This document shows, piece by piece, positions 33,894 to 43,574 of a stretch of DNA of 64,000 bases (the stretch's first letter is position 1; each line of letters begins with the position of its first letter). The position numbers were made by a program, and so were the translations under genes. The DNA comes from Imperialibacter sp. EC-SDR9 (GTDB lineage: Bacteria > Bacteroidota > Bacteroidia > Cytophagales > Cyclobacteriaceae): positions 248,001 to 312,000 of the forward strand of contig NZ_LR701576.1 in NCBI RefSeq assembly GCF_902498805.1, written 5' to 3'. The notes below the pieces were generated by a model. That model saw nothing but the letters and a program-made list of their open reading frames with translations, had not been told where the DNA came from and did not search any database.

Positions 33894-36140
33894 TCACCGA
33901 GGTCCGGCGGGAAGATTGTTCTTCAGGTAGTTAGTCAGGATTTCTCTGACATGCCTGCTGGTATTTCTCCCTTCGTAAATCCCGTGTGACCGGTTGGGGT
34001 AGCTCATCATAGAAAAAATCTTGTTGTACTTGATCAGCTCATTCACCAGCACCTCGGTGTTTTGATAATGCACGTTGTCATCGCCGGTGCCATGCATCAC
34101 CAGCAGGTTGCCTTTCAGGTTTTTGGCAAAATTAACCGGCGAACCTTTCTCGTAGCTCTCCGGCATCAACTGCGGCACGCCCGAGTAACGCTCCTGATAA
34201 ATATTGTCGTATAAGTGCTGATCTGCCACCGGAGCCACCGACATGCCAGTATGGTAAAGGTCTGGGTAGCGGAACATCATATTGAGTGTCATGGAGCCTC
34301 CGCCGCTCCAACCCCAAATGCCTATTCTGTCTCCATCTACAAACGAATATGCCTCCTTGATTTTGCGAAGCGCTGCCGCCTGGTCTTCAGAAGAGAGCAC
34401 CCCTATCTGTCCATAAACGCACTTGCGCCATTCCCTACCCTTCGGCCCTGGTGTACCCCTGTTATCGACACTCATGATGATGTAGCCCTGCTGGGCCAAC
34501 ATCAAATGCCACAAGTAGCCACTGCCACCCCATGCGTCACGCACGGTTTGACCAGCAGGTTCACCGTACACATGAAAAAGCACCGGGTACTTTTTAGAAG
34601 GATCAAAACCCACCGGCTTGATCATGTAGGCATCCATGGTAACCCCATTGTCGCCGGTTACCTGGAAGAACTCAGTTTTGTTTTTGCTCAGCGCCTCCAC
34701 TTTGGCTGACAGTACTTTATTGGTCACGAATGTTTTGATGACCTTATGATCGGGCAACGACACCAAATCCATGGTCGGCGGCACACCTTCCCTTGAATAC
34801 GAATGCTGGGCATACTTGCCATTGGGAGCAACCTCATAACTATGAGTGCCTGGTTGGTCTGCCGGTGACAACCTTTCGGCCTTACCCTTTCCATTGAGCC
34901 TTATTCTGTAAAGATAATTTTGAGTCGCATTGTCGGGCGAAGCCATGAAATAGAGCCAGCCACCTTTTTCGTCAATTTGCTCTATATTGATCATGTCAAA
35001 CCCTGCCGGAGAAATAAGCTTCTCCTCAGACCCTGTTATCAGATAAGCGGAACGCCATCCGCTCTTTTCACTTACCCAGGTAAACGACTTCCCGTTGTTC
35101 ATTAATTGAAAGTCATCAACGGCATCGAGCCAGGCTGGGTCTTTTTCCTCATACACTTTTTCTACCCTGCCATCGGCCACGAAGCACTTAAGCACCTGGT
35201 TGTGGTTTTGCTGACGGTTTAGCTGCTGCACCAGCAATGATTTTGAGTCTGCGTTCCAAATCATGCGAGGCACATAGTTATTGGTGGGGTCACCGGCAAT
35301 ATTCATCCATTGGGTTGGCCCGCCCGCTGCACTCACTACACCAATCTTTGCTTCCGAAGGTTTCTCACCTGCTTTCGGGTATTCTACAGGAATTGTGTAG
35401 GAATAAATCGAATCGGTGTTGTTGATCATCAGGAAATTGCGAATAGACCGGGCATCAATACGCCAGTAAGCTATTTTGCTTCCGTCGGGGCTCCACTGAA
35501 AGCCATCACGGCAGCCAAACTCCTCTTCGTACACCCAGTCAAACGTTCCATTGATGATGCGGTCAGTGCCATCGGTAGTAAGAGCCGTAATTTTGCCATC
35601 CGCCAGCGATTCCACATACACATTGTGCTCTCTCACATAGCCCACTTTGCTGCCATCGGGAGAGAATTTGGCAAACATCAGGGTAGATGGCTTTGCATTG
35701 TTTCCTCCCAACTGCGTCAATTTTTTGGTAGCAAGGTCAAGCACCCAGTAATCGCCTTTGGTGTTGAGTCTCCATACCCTGGCAGAGTTGGTATAAATAA
35801 GCAGTTTGCTTTTGTCGTCAGACCAGGTGTAGTCCTCCACTTCGAGCGCCTGCTGGCTTCCCGTAGGCACCAGGTCGGAGGCCTTTACGAGTACAGACCT
35901 TTCGCCTGTCGCCGTATTGTTTCGAACGATCTCGTAGCCCCCAGCAACCGCTTCCGACTGCTCCAATGTGGTATAAGCGTTTCCTTCCTCAAACCACGCA
36001 AGCTGCCCAAACCACTCGCCTCTGAATTCATTAGAACTAAATATCCTTTCTAGACTGAGCGTCTTAGCGTCCTGTGCTTTCGCAGCAAACCCAATAATCA
36101 GGAGCATTGACTGGAAAAGTGCACCAACTAACTTCTTCAT
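33894..36140 (-). CDS. Exported S9 family (dipeptidyl-peptidase IV-like) serine peptidase
   Basis: 748 residues with a signal peptide (MKKLVGALFQSMLLIIGFAAKAQ). Residues about 30-480 are the eight-bladed DPP-IV propeller, containing the Glu pair in DWVYEEEFG that binds the peptide N-terminus. The alpha/beta-hydrolase part has Ser612 in GWSGGG, Asp687 or Asp688 in HGTGDDNVHYQN and His719 in RSHGIY. The family removes dipeptides, often X-Pro, from peptides in the periplasm. Confidence 0.93.
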   Translation of the reverse strand: MKKLVGALFQSMLLIIGFAAKAQDAKTLSLERIFSSNEFRGEWFGQLAWFEEGNAYTTLEQSEAVAGGYEIVRNNTATGERSVLVKASDLVPTGSQQALEVEDYTWSDDKSKLLIYTNSARVWRLNTKGDYWVLDLATKKLTQLGGNNAKPSTLMFAKFSPDGSKVGYVREHNVYVESLADGKITALTTDGTDRIINGTFDWVYEEEFGCRDGFQWSPDGSKIAYWRIDARSIRNFLMINNTDSIYSYTIPVEYPKAGEKPSEAKIGVVSAAGGPTQWMNIAGDPTNNYVPRMIWNADSKSLLVQQLNRQQNHNQVLKCFVADGRVEKVYEEKDPAWLDAVDDFQLMNNGKSFTWVSEKSGWRSAYLITGSEEKLISPAGFDMINIEQIDEKGGWLYFMASPDNATQNYLYRIRLNGKGKAERLSPADQPGTHSYEVAPNGKYAQHSYSREGVPPTMDLVSLPDHKVIKTFVTNKVLSAKVEALSKNKTEFFQVTGDNGVTMDAYMIKPVGFDPSKKYPVLFHVYGEPAGQTVRDAWGGSGYLWHLMLAQQGYIIMSVDNRGTPGPKGREWRKCVYGQIGVLSSEDQAAALRKIKEAYSFVDGDRIGIWGWSGGGSMTLNMMFRYPDLYHTGMSVAPVADQHLYDNIYQERYSGVPQLMPESYEKGSPVNFAKNLKGNLLVMHGTGDDNVHYQNTEVLVNELIKYNKIFSMMSYPNRSHGIYEGRNTSRHVREILTNYLKNNLPAGPR

Positions 36141-36161
36141 GGCAATTCGATTTTATGGCTC

Positions 36162-36190
36162 CAAAAGTATAAATATTCGACCAACAGCAA
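36162..36190 (-). promoter_or_regulatory. Promoter of the S9 peptidase gene (TTG-N18-TACTTTTG)
   Basis: TTG (36190-36188), 18 bases, TACTTTTG (36169-36162) on the minus strand matches the Bacteroidota housekeeping consensus and ends 21 bases before the start codon. Confidence 0.55.
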
Positions 36191-36222
36191 ATGCCGATAA
36201 TGTAACAATAGCATTCAATTAT

Positions 36223-36248
36223 TTTAATTTAGGTATATCTAAATTAAA
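36223..36248. promoter_or_regulatory. Perfect 10-bp inverted repeat (candidate operator)
   Basis: TTTAATTTAG, 6 bases, CTAAATTAAA in the divergent region between the S9 peptidase and the 77-residue membrane protein. It lies 33 bases upstream of the peptidase -33 element. Confidence 0.4.
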
Positions 36249-36310
36249 TATTAGCTATAACTAAACAAAATAATGTCCAGCTCGTAAATACTTTAAATAA
36301 CGCAAACAAA

Positions 36311-36544
36311 ATGAAGGCAATGAAGAATCTTTCCCGTAACACCGTACTTCTCATGGTGGGCTACGTCGTTCTCAAATGGACAATCATCATCAGTGCAGGC
36401 ACATACCTGTATTCGTCCGGAAACTGGAGAAATGAGTACTTTCTCGTCTTCCCCTTGCTAGCAGTAATCGTTATTGGTATCAAAAACAGAAAGCGGTTGT
36501 TTAGCAAAAAGAAGGCAATGGAAGAGAACGCTCAGGATCGATAG
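36311..36544 (+). CDS. Small two-TM membrane protein
   Basis: 77 residues with hydrophobic segments at about residues 10-32 and 43-58 and a very basic C-terminus (KNRKRLFSKKKAMEE). No family recognised. A second ATG three codons in is an equal start choice. It precedes the T9SS cargo gene by 114 bases in the same direction. Confidence 0.6.
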   Translation: MKAMKNLSRNTVLLMVGYVVLKWTIIISAGTYLYSSGNWRNEYFLVFPLLAVIVIGIKNRKRLFSKKKAMEENAQDR

Positions 36545-36658
36545 TGACTGCTCATCACAGAGCGAGCAAAAAGCTTTCTTCAACTATTGGTCATTATTTG
36601 TGGTCTTTCATCTAATTTTAGGTACAGGGGATTCGAAGAGTAGATTGTTTAGCAACTA

Positions 36659-39238
36659 ATGATTAAACGTTACCGCACAGTAAAACTCGCAACAGTTCTT
36701 TTTATGCTTCTTTGGGGGCTATGTGGCGGATCGTCTTTAGCGAACCACATCGTAGGCGGCGAGTTGGAGTTGGTTCACGTGCAGGGCTTCAGGTACAACC
36801 TCAATCTGATCCAGTACTTTGATCAGGCACAAAGTGCTAATCCAGGGCCCGAGCCGGGCCTACTGGCTTATATTTATAGAAAGTCGGACAACGCTTTCAT
36901 GAGAAGAGACACACTCTTCCTCACTGACCGAGCCACTGTGCCCTACACCAATATTGAGTGTTCGCTGGATGAACTGAAAACGCTTCGTGCGTTTTACACG
37001 AGAGAAATAGAGCTGTTGCCGGAAAACTTCAGCGATCCTGAAGGGTATTATGTTGTGTGGGAAAGGTGTTGCAGAAATGCCGGAATTGTCAACATCGTCA
37101 ACTCCATTGGGGCTGGGCAAACTTACTACCTCGAGTTCCCACCTGTGGTGAAAAATGGCCGCCCCTTTATCAATTCATCGCCATCTTTGTTTCCGCCATT
37201 GAGCGATTACGCTTGCGTTAACCAATTGTATTACACGGATTTTGCCGGCGTTGATCTGGACGGGGACTCATTGGCCTACACCCTTGTGACTCCGTTGAAC
37301 AGTTCTGCTTTACAGGCTTTGCCGATCCCCCAACCGACGCCTCACCCTGAGGTCATATGGGCACAGAACATAGATATTGAGCATGTGATACCTGGCAGCC
37401 CATCGCTGAGAATTACCAACAAGGGATTCATCACTGTGAAGCCAGAGAAAATTGGCTTGTACGTATTCTCCGTCTTGTGTCAGGAGTTTAGAAAAGGGGA
37501 GAAAATAGGTGAGGTAAGAAGGGATTTTCAGATGCTGGTGGTGGATGGCTGCAATCCAGAACCCCCACCAAACCTTAAAGTCCGTGTGCCTGGGTCCTTG
37601 AGTTTTAATTCCGTGATTAGAGATACGCTGTTATTCCAGGCGGGCGACAACAAATGCTTTGACATACAGGTGACCGACCCTGTTGGAGATAAAAATATAA
37701 AAATGAGAGCCGTAGGAGTGAATTTTGACGGCGAAGTAGAGGGCATATTCACCATTAAAGAAGGCTACCTCGCTACTTCCGAGGATATTCTCAATCTTCA
37801 AGTATGCCTTTCAAAGTGTCCTTATGTGAGTGACGGCCCATACTTGATTGATCTGATTGCTGCCGACGATGCCTGTCCGCTGCCGCAAATGGACACCGTG
37901 AGACTGGCTGTAATTGTGGAGCCACCGCCCAACCAGGCACCCCGCTACGTCAACCAGACCAGCAAAATCATCAACCTGACACTTGATGAGGGCATTAGCT
38001 ACAGCCTGCCAGTGGAGGGGATTGACCTGGATGACGAAACGATGGTGCTTGACATTTTGGCAAGTGATTTTGACCCCGAAGAGTGGGGCATGCAAGTCGC
38101 TATTGGTAAAGATGAAGCAGGGTCGATTGAGGCTGTATTTACATGGGAAACTGGCTGCGGAAGCTTTCCTTTCGGGGTGCAAAATCAGTTTGATTTCACA
38201 CTTCGGCTGTCGGACAATGACTTCTGCATGGACAACTCCCGGGATGAAATCCGCATGTCACTCACTGTTAATTTACCTGTCAACAATCCTCCGGAGCTTT
38301 CAACTACGCTTGGCTCTTACGACTTACAGGTTCCTGTTGGCACCAACTTATCCTTTCCAGTGACCGCCACCGACGCAGATGGGGATGTGATCGACCTGAT
38401 AGCGGTACCTGTGAACTTCAGCTTCGAGGACTACCTGATCAACTTCACCCCGGTGTCCGGGCCAGGCGAGGTGAATACTACCTTCAGTTGGAACCTGGGC
38501 TGCGACCTGATCGACACGGAAGTGCAGGACTACTTTGAAGTAAACTTTGTTGCTGCCGACAATGATTTTTGCCTGCAAACTGAAACTGATGTCATTAGCC
38601 TCAAGATCAATGTATTTCAGGCAACCAACGAATCGCCAGTGATTACAGTCGCTGGTGTCGAAAACGATAGAGTCACCATCAACAGCCTGGAGTCTATTGA
38701 ACTGGAGGTGACCTCCACAGACCCCGACAATGACTTTCTTTCCCTCTATCTACTCGATGGTGTGCCTTTGCCACCTTCAGAAACTTTCGAATTCAACCGT
38801 GTGGAAGGGCAGGGTCAGGCTAAAGGCTTCCTCCGCTGGGCACCGGAGTGCTTTCTCTTTGATGACGCCAGGGAGGTTTCCTACAAGGTTTCCTTCCTCT
38901 CCTGGGATACCCGGTGCCCCAACCCAAAATTTGACACTTTGTCGATTTTTATAAACCTGATTGACCGTGAAAGTCCGAGCGAATTTCTCCCAGCCAATAT
39001 CTTCACCCCAAATGGTGATGGTATTAACGACACCTACTCTATCCCCGATTTACCGGTTGACAACTGCGATGACCAGTTTCAATTTTTTAAAGTGATGACC
39101 AGAGAAGGAATCAACGTGTATATGACCAGGCAAAGGGATTTTGTCTGGAACGGCGACAAGTTGCCCAGCGGCGTCTACTATTACATGATCAAGTATTCGC
39201 AGCGATCCTTCAATGGTGTGCTATCTATCGAACGCTGA
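36659..39238 (+). CDS. Large secreted protein with gliding-motility-associated C-terminal (T9SS) domain
   Basis: 859 residues. A signal peptide (about 1-28) precedes NHIVGGELELVHVQG, the typical start of Cytophagales surface proteins. The middle has several cadherin/Ig-like repeats of about 110 residues, each with a D-x-D-x-D calcium-type loop (DLDGDSLAY, ATDADGDVIDL, STDPDNDFLSL) and a repeated FxWxxGC segment. The C-terminus has NIFTPNGDGINDTYS, the type B sorting signal for the type IX secretion system, and ends VYYYMIKYSQRSFNGVLSIER. It is exported to the surface or medium; adhesion is the likely role. Confidence 0.9.
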   Translation: MIKRYRTVKLATVLFMLLWGLCGGSSLANHIVGGELELVHVQGFRYNLNLIQYFDQAQSANPGPEPGLLAYIYRKSDNAFMRRDTLFLTDRATVPYTNIECSLDELKTLRAFYTREIELLPENFSDPEGYYVVWERCCRNAGIVNIVNSIGAGQTYYLEFPPVVKNGRPFINSSPSLFPPLSDYACVNQLYYTDFAGVDLDGDSLAYTLVTPLNSSALQALPIPQPTPHPEVIWAQNIDIEHVIPGSPSLRITNKGFITVKPEKIGLYVFSVLCQEFRKGEKIGEVRRDFQMLVVDGCNPEPPPNLKVRVPGSLSFNSVIRDTLLFQAGDNKCFDIQVTDPVGDKNIKMRAVGVNFDGEVEGIFTIKEGYLATSEDILNLQVCLSKCPYVSDGPYLIDLIAADDACPLPQMDTVRLAVIVEPPPNQAPRYVNQTSKIINLTLDEGISYSLPVEGIDLDDETMVLDILASDFDPEEWGMQVAIGKDEAGSIEAVFTWETGCGSFPFGVQNQFDFTLRLSDNDFCMDNSRDEIRMSLTVNLPVNNPPELSTTLGSYDLQVPVGTNLSFPVTATDADGDVIDLIAVPVNFSFEDYLINFTPVSGPGEVNTTFSWNLGCDLIDTEVQDYFEVNFVAADNDFCLQTETDVISLKINVFQATNESPVITVAGVENDRVTINSLESIELEVTSTDPDNDFLSLYLLDGVPLPPSETFEFNRVEGQGQAKGFLRWAPECFLFDDAREVSYKVSFLSWDTRCPNPKFDTLSIFINLIDRESPSEFLPANIFTPNGDGINDTYSIPDLPVDNCDDQFQFFKVMTREGINVYMTRQRDFVWNGDKLPSGVYYYMIKYSQRSFNGVLSIER

Positions 39239-41773
39239 TCAGAAACCAATCCCCCCTTTGAACCCGATGGCCTGGTGTTGCCTTCCAATAAAAGAAGTGT
39301 AGAAGTCTACCCTAAGAATTTTAAGAATATGCTCAAGCCCGATGCCGATTTCTGTGTAGTTGTCGACAGTGCCGGCACGCAGGTAATTGACCGAACCTAC
39401 GGCTTGTAGTTTCGTTTTACGAAGAAGAGGTAATTTATTCACAATGAAGCCATCAAAGTGGTGCTCATACTGCCCCATAAAGTACGGCTTCAGCGAGCTG
39501 TAGAGATAGTAATCAAGTAGTTGGAAGTTGCCGGGTTCAAACCTGGCATAGAGTGTTGCGTTGCCGTTGAATTGCCTGTAGTCCATGAAGTAGGCTACTT
39601 TTTTACCGGGGAAAAAGCCCCATTCGAGTGTCAATCTCCCCATGCCAAACAAGCCCTGTGAAATCTCATCGCTGATTTTGGCTGACACCCTGTCGTAGTC
39701 GACTTCCGATCCCAGTAATCCATTCAAACCCTTCACATAGTTGAAAGTAAAAGATGGCCATTTGTTGACCAGCAATACTTTTTGGTCGGGTCGTGAAATA
39801 TATCGCTGACCCGGGTGATAAATGATGGACAAATCGACAATGGCTGCCTCATGCGTAGGGAAACTTGTATCGGCCAGTTCCAAATTTTTAGGAGCATTCG
39901 GGGTAAAAATACGGTTCTCCTCTTTCAAAATGGAAAGGAACGAGGTGTTGTACAACTGCACCCTCTTTTCCCAACTAAACCGGCCAGTAAACAAAACGCC
40001 ATTCCACAACTCTGTACGGTATCTCGTGCTTACATAAGTCTTTTCAAATAGCTTTATCAGATTCCGGCCACCTACCAATGTCTCGGCGGTATTTACATAA
40101 GAAACTATCGGATCGGCCTGATTAAATTGATAGACAAACTGTCCGAAATCTACTTGTGCGCTGGAAAACTTTTTGGGATCATAATAGTAGGTCGCTCTTA
40201 ATCTTCCGTACAGCTTTCCTGAGCTAAATCCGTACCTAAGGGCGGGAGTGATTCTGTAAAACTTGTTGTTCTCATAGTGTCGGGTATAGTTCACATCCAG
40301 GTTGGCCACCACCCCTTCCACAGTGTTGTACTGAATAGCTTTGATTAACGGATCAAACGAAAGAAAATCTCTCTTGTAGCTTCTATTGTATCTGTAACCT
40401 GAAACAAAAAGCTTCACAAGGTTGAAGTTATTTCTTTTGTCATCCATAGAGTCTTTAAATGGCTTTGACTCTTTTATCACTAGCAGACTATCTTTGATTT
40501 TATAGTCACGTATTTCGTAATCGTTGAGTGGTATCGGCCGAATTTTCTCCCAATACACGTCCTCTCTCTTGTTAGCATCTTCTTCGATTACGAGCACCTC
40601 CTTGCCGAAACTCTTTTTTGGCTTAGGGAACAGCTTTACATCATTTTTCGGAAGCGTATCAACCTGTTCGACTGTTGGGCCGGTCAATTTATTTACTGCG
40701 TCCAGCTTGTACCTTGGCTCTATCTTATAGTTGGAGTATACACCAACAAAATATCCGTTGCCATGAAAACCGAATGCCCCAATTCTAAAGTCAAATCTTT
40801 GAGACAGCATCATCCAGATGCCCTGATCCAAAGGTGCATACTGCTGACGGATGCGAAGGCTATCTACAAATTCGATCTGTTTCTTCTGCGGCAGCACAAG
40901 ATCAATGCTATGAATGCTCCAACTGTCTTCTACGATATAAATAAACCCGCTGAAAACCGGGTCATTCTCTCTTTTAGGGATCACTTCAATCTTATTGATT
41001 AAATAATCTCCCTCCTGAAAGGCACCTCTCAGTTTATAGTCATAAAAGAAAAAAGCATTGTTGGCAATAGGAGAGACAAAGCCCCTTTCGGTAAGCCCCT
41101 CCATTCCAAGCAGGTTGTTGTAGAAGTTGACATACATCTCGGAGGCCATATTGAAGCTGAAGGCCTTGCTTTGTCCACTGACCCGGGAAGAGATCATCCG
41201 CTCACTGTATTTGTCGGGATAGATATACGACAAGTCTGACACCGATTCAGAAAGATACACGATGCCTGTGTCGAGAGGGATGGTGTAACCCAATACACTG
41301 TTGGGGATATTATCAAGATGCTGATTGCCTTTGATATAGACCCTGCACGAAAATGCGTTGACTTCAGTAAGATGGTACTTGCGTTTTCTGATAGCCTCCC
41401 TTATCACTGCATAAGCAGGATCCTTGTCTTTAGAATTAACCACCACCTCCCGCAGTTGATAGGCTTCAGGAAGAAGCTGCACATTCAACATGTAGGTCTT
41501 ACCAGGAATGACAACGACCTCCTGCACCTGGCGCTTGTAGCCAACATACTGAAAAACGATATCGTAGGGGCCAGGATCCAGAGAAAGCTCGTAGTCTCCG
41601 TCCTGATTGGTAGAAACACCTGTAGAAGTGCCTCCCACATAAATGGTAGTAAAAGGCAGTGGCTCACCTTTCTCGTCGATCACAATTCCCTTGATGCTTT
41701 GGGCATACGATGCCCCTCCAATCAGAAGATTGATTCCTGCAATTAGGAACGCCAGAACGTTAAATTTTGTCAA
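39239..41773 (-). CDS. DUF5686 outer-membrane protein with carboxypeptidase-like regulatory domain
   Basis: 844 residues. Translation begins at a TTG (41773); a signal peptide (TKFNVLAFLIAGINLL..YAQ) starts right there, so this start is sound. The N-terminal CarboxypepD_reg-like domain (about residues 27-110: GIVIDEKGEPLPFTTIYVGG) is followed by the long DUF5686 barrel with many outer-membrane strands up to GFKGGIGF. Function of the family is not settled; a surface or envelope-assembly role is assumed. It overlaps the PLP-enzyme gene by 14 bases and meets the T9SS gene stop-to-stop. Confidence 0.88.
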   Translation of the reverse strand: MTKFNVLAFLIAGINLLIGGASYAQSIKGIVIDEKGEPLPFTTIYVGGTSTGVSTNQDGDYELSLDPGPYDIVFQYVGYKRQVQEVVVIPGKTYMLNVQLLPEAYQLREVVVNSKDKDPAYAVIREAIRKRKYHLTEVNAFSCRVYIKGNQHLDNIPNSVLGYTIPLDTGIVYLSESVSDLSYIYPDKYSERMISSRVSGQSKAFSFNMASEMYVNFYNNLLGMEGLTERGFVSPIANNAFFFYDYKLRGAFQEGDYLINKIEVIPKRENDPVFSGFIYIVEDSWSIHSIDLVLPQKKQIEFVDSLRIRQQYAPLDQGIWMMLSQRFDFRIGAFGFHGNGYFVGVYSNYKIEPRYKLDAVNKLTGPTVEQVDTLPKNDVKLFPKPKKSFGKEVLVIEEDANKREDVYWEKIRPIPLNDYEIRDYKIKDSLLVIKESKPFKDSMDDKRNNFNLVKLFVSGYRYNRSYKRDFLSFDPLIKAIQYNTVEGVVANLDVNYTRHYENNKFYRITPALRYGFSSGKLYGRLRATYYYDPKKFSSAQVDFGQFVYQFNQADPIVSYVNTAETLVGGRNLIKLFEKTYVSTRYRTELWNGVLFTGRFSWEKRVQLYNTSFLSILKEENRIFTPNAPKNLELADTSFPTHEAAIVDLSIIYHPGQRYISRPDQKVLLVNKWPSFTFNYVKGLNGLLGSEVDYDRVSAKISDEISQGLFGMGRLTLEWGFFPGKKVAYFMDYRQFNGNATLYARFEPGNFQLLDYYLYSSLKPYFMGQYEHHFDGFIVNKLPLLRKTKLQAVGSVNYLRAGTVDNYTEIGIGLEHILKILRVDFYTSFIGRQHQAIGFKGGIGF

Positions 41774-42920
41774 ATGCTTGTTTTAGGTCAGCTATAAGAT
41801 AATCAGTTTCTTCCAGGCCGACATAGAAACGAATCATGTTCAACGGTGTTGTGGCATTCTTGTAATTCATTGACTCGACCATGGCAACGGCCGGAAAGAT
41901 CAATGATTCGTGCCCTCCCCATGAACACGCAAGGTAGAAAGTCTTCAAAGAGTCGCAAAAACGAATGATCTCATCAGGCTTTTCAGTTTTTAGTTGAATA
42001 GTAAATTGGCCAGTCCCCTGCTTCATTTGCCTTTTAGCCAGCTCATACTGTGGGTGGCTAGGGTGGAACGGATAGTAGATTTTGCCTACCTTTTCGTGAT
42101 TGGCAAGAAAGTCGATGATGGTCGCTGTTGATTTTTCTGCCCTCTCCATACGTATCGGCAAAGTGCGCAGCCCACGCAGCATCAGCCATGCATTCATTGG
42201 CGAAATGATCCCTCCAAGTGTCATGAATTCTGACTTGAATATCTTGGTCGTCATTTCCTTGGTAGCACAAAGCACGCCAGCCACCAGGTCGCTGTGGCCA
42301 TTGAGGTATTTGGAAGCTGAGTGGGTAACAATATCAACGCCCATCTCTGCGGGATTCATGTTGATGGGAGAAGCATAGCTATTGTCGATAATGGTCAACA
42401 ACCCATGCTTTTTGGCGATCTTCACCACCGCCTCAATGTCTTGCAGTTCGAATGTCCAGGAGTTGGGGCTTTCGAGATAAAGAATTTTCGTGGAGGGTCT
42501 GATAGCCCTCTCGTAATTTTTGGGATCAGTGCCGTCTACCATGGTAGCCGTCACCCCAAATCTGGGAAGCAACTGGTTCAGCAGTTTGTTCGTCCAACTG
42601 TAAGGCTTTTCGACACACACCACATGGTCGCCCTGACTCAAGTTAGCCATCACAGCAGCTCCAATGGCAGCGCTTCCGCTGGCAAAGATGAGTGCATCTT
42701 CCGTCTTTTCTAAAGCCGCTATTTTCTTTTGTAAAATAGCCGTAGTCGGATTTACCCCACGGGTGTAGAATGGAATTTCGTGTTCAAACTCCAGGCTTTC
42801 CTGCATGTCTTTGATGTTGTCGAAACAAAAGTTGGACGACATCATGATGGGAGGCGACACGGAGCGGTAGTAGTTCTCTCTGTCCTCGCCTAGTTCGTTG
42901 ATGATATATGATAAATCCAT
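41760..42920 (-). CDS. Cys/Met-metabolism PLP enzyme (trans-sulphuration family)
   Basis: 386 residues of the cystathionine gamma-synthase/lyase fold. The PLP Lys204 is in THSASKYLNGHSD, Asp179 (TIIDNSYASP) pairs with the cofactor, and the substrate Tyr/Arg loop is FYTRGVNPTT. The N-terminus MDLSYIINELGEDRE is not that of housekeeping MetB/MetC, so it may be a specialised lyase or gamma-synthase. It precedes the DUF5686 gene with a 14-base overlap, though no functional link is obvious. Confidence 0.88.
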   Translation of the reverse strand: MDLSYIINELGEDRENYYRSVSPPIMMSSNFCFDNIKDMQESLEFEHEIPFYTRGVNPTTAILQKKIAALEKTEDALIFASGSAAIGAAVMANLSQGDHVVCVEKPYSWTNKLLNQLLPRFGVTATMVDGTDPKNYERAIRPSTKILYLESPNSWTFELQDIEAVVKIAKKHGLLTIIDNSYASPINMNPAEMGVDIVTHSASKYLNGHSDLVAGVLCATKEMTTKIFKSEFMTLGGIISPMNAWLMLRGLRTLPIRMERAEKSTATIIDFLANHEKVGKIYYPFHPSHPQYELAKRQMKQGTGQFTIQLKTEKPDEIIRFCDSLKTFYLACSWGGHESLIFPAVAMVESMNYKNATTPLNMIRFYVGLEETDYLIADLKQAFDKI

Positions 42921-42992
42921 GGAGCTAAATTTTGGGCTGAAGATAGGAAAAGGAGGCGGCGTTGAAAAGGAGAAATTAGTGGAGTAAAAATA

Positions 42993-43011
42993 AAGGCTGT
43001 CGCAAAGCCTT
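42993..43011. repeat. Small hairpin AAGGCT-N7-AGCCTT
   Basis: A 6-base stem in the non-coding 300 bases between the PLP-enzyme start and hipB. It is the only structured part of the first half of that gap. Confidence 0.25.
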
Positions 43012-43142
43012 GGCAGTCTTCTGTGCGGTAAATCTTAGGTCGCAAAGAACCCGACGACTGCTTTCCGTGTTCATATATCGAAAGTCATTTTGTTGGTTAT
43101 AATAAACATTAACTTAGTTTTTAACATTAATGATGGATAAAG

Positions 43143-43161
43143 ACAACATAAGACATGTTGT
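43143..43161. promoter_or_regulatory. Candidate HipB operator ACAACAT-N5-ATGTTGT
   Basis: A perfect 7-base inverted repeat 66-84 bases before hipB. Half-sites recur nearby: TTGTTGTAT at 43187-43195 and ACAACAT inside the first hipB codons (43241-43247). Multiple spaced half-sites are usual for HipB autorepression. Confidence 0.5.
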
Positions 43162-43226
43162 TATTTTGATTAATAATAAGCATATTTGTTGTATATAACC
43201 GATATTATATGGTATTTAAATCAAAA

Positions 43227-43574
43227 ATGATGGATAAAAACAACATTAAAATAAAATTCACGAGCGACGCAGCTTTGCTGTCCACCATTGGAGAGTTTGT
43301 CAGGCATCATCGACTGGAGCAGAACAAGACTCAAAGTCAGCTTGCAGAAGAGGCGGGCATCAATCGCACAACACTGGTCGAATTTGAGCAAGGCAAGCGA
43401 TCCAATACCCTCACGCTTATCCAATTGCTTAGAGCGTTGAGTCAGTTGCAGGTACTGGAGTCATTCAAGGTAGAGAAAAAGTTGAGCCCACTTCAGCTGG
43501 CAAAGCTGGAGCAAAGTCAACGGCAGCGAGCATCAAAAAGGAAAGCTCCTGAGCGCACCTCATCCGACTGGTAA
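43227..43574 (+). CDS. hipB: HipB-type antitoxin (HTH)
   Basis: 115 residues from the ATG ATG at 43227 (an ATG at 43209 would add six residues). The Cro/cI domain is at about residues 15-75, with QLAEEAGINRTTLVEFEQG as recognition region. The C-terminal tail is basic (QSQRQRASKRKAPER). It overlaps hipA by one base. HipB binds HipA and represses the operon. Confidence 0.9.
   Translation: MMDKNNIKIKFTSDAALLSTIGEFVRHHRLEQNKTQSQLAEEAGINRTTLVEFEQGKRSNTLTLIQLLRALSQLQVLESFKVEKKLSPLQLAKLEQSQRQRASKRKAPERTSSDW

Noticed and set aside
35310-36053. 247-codon plus-strand frame inside the S9 peptidase
   Set aside because: Antisense to the propeller of an intact peptidase; low-complexity, basic translation.
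43130-43198. 22-codon frame upstream of hipB as a separate leader peptide gene
   Set aside because: It is explained by duplication of the hipB start; there is no attenuator-like hairpin after it. Kept only as a finding.
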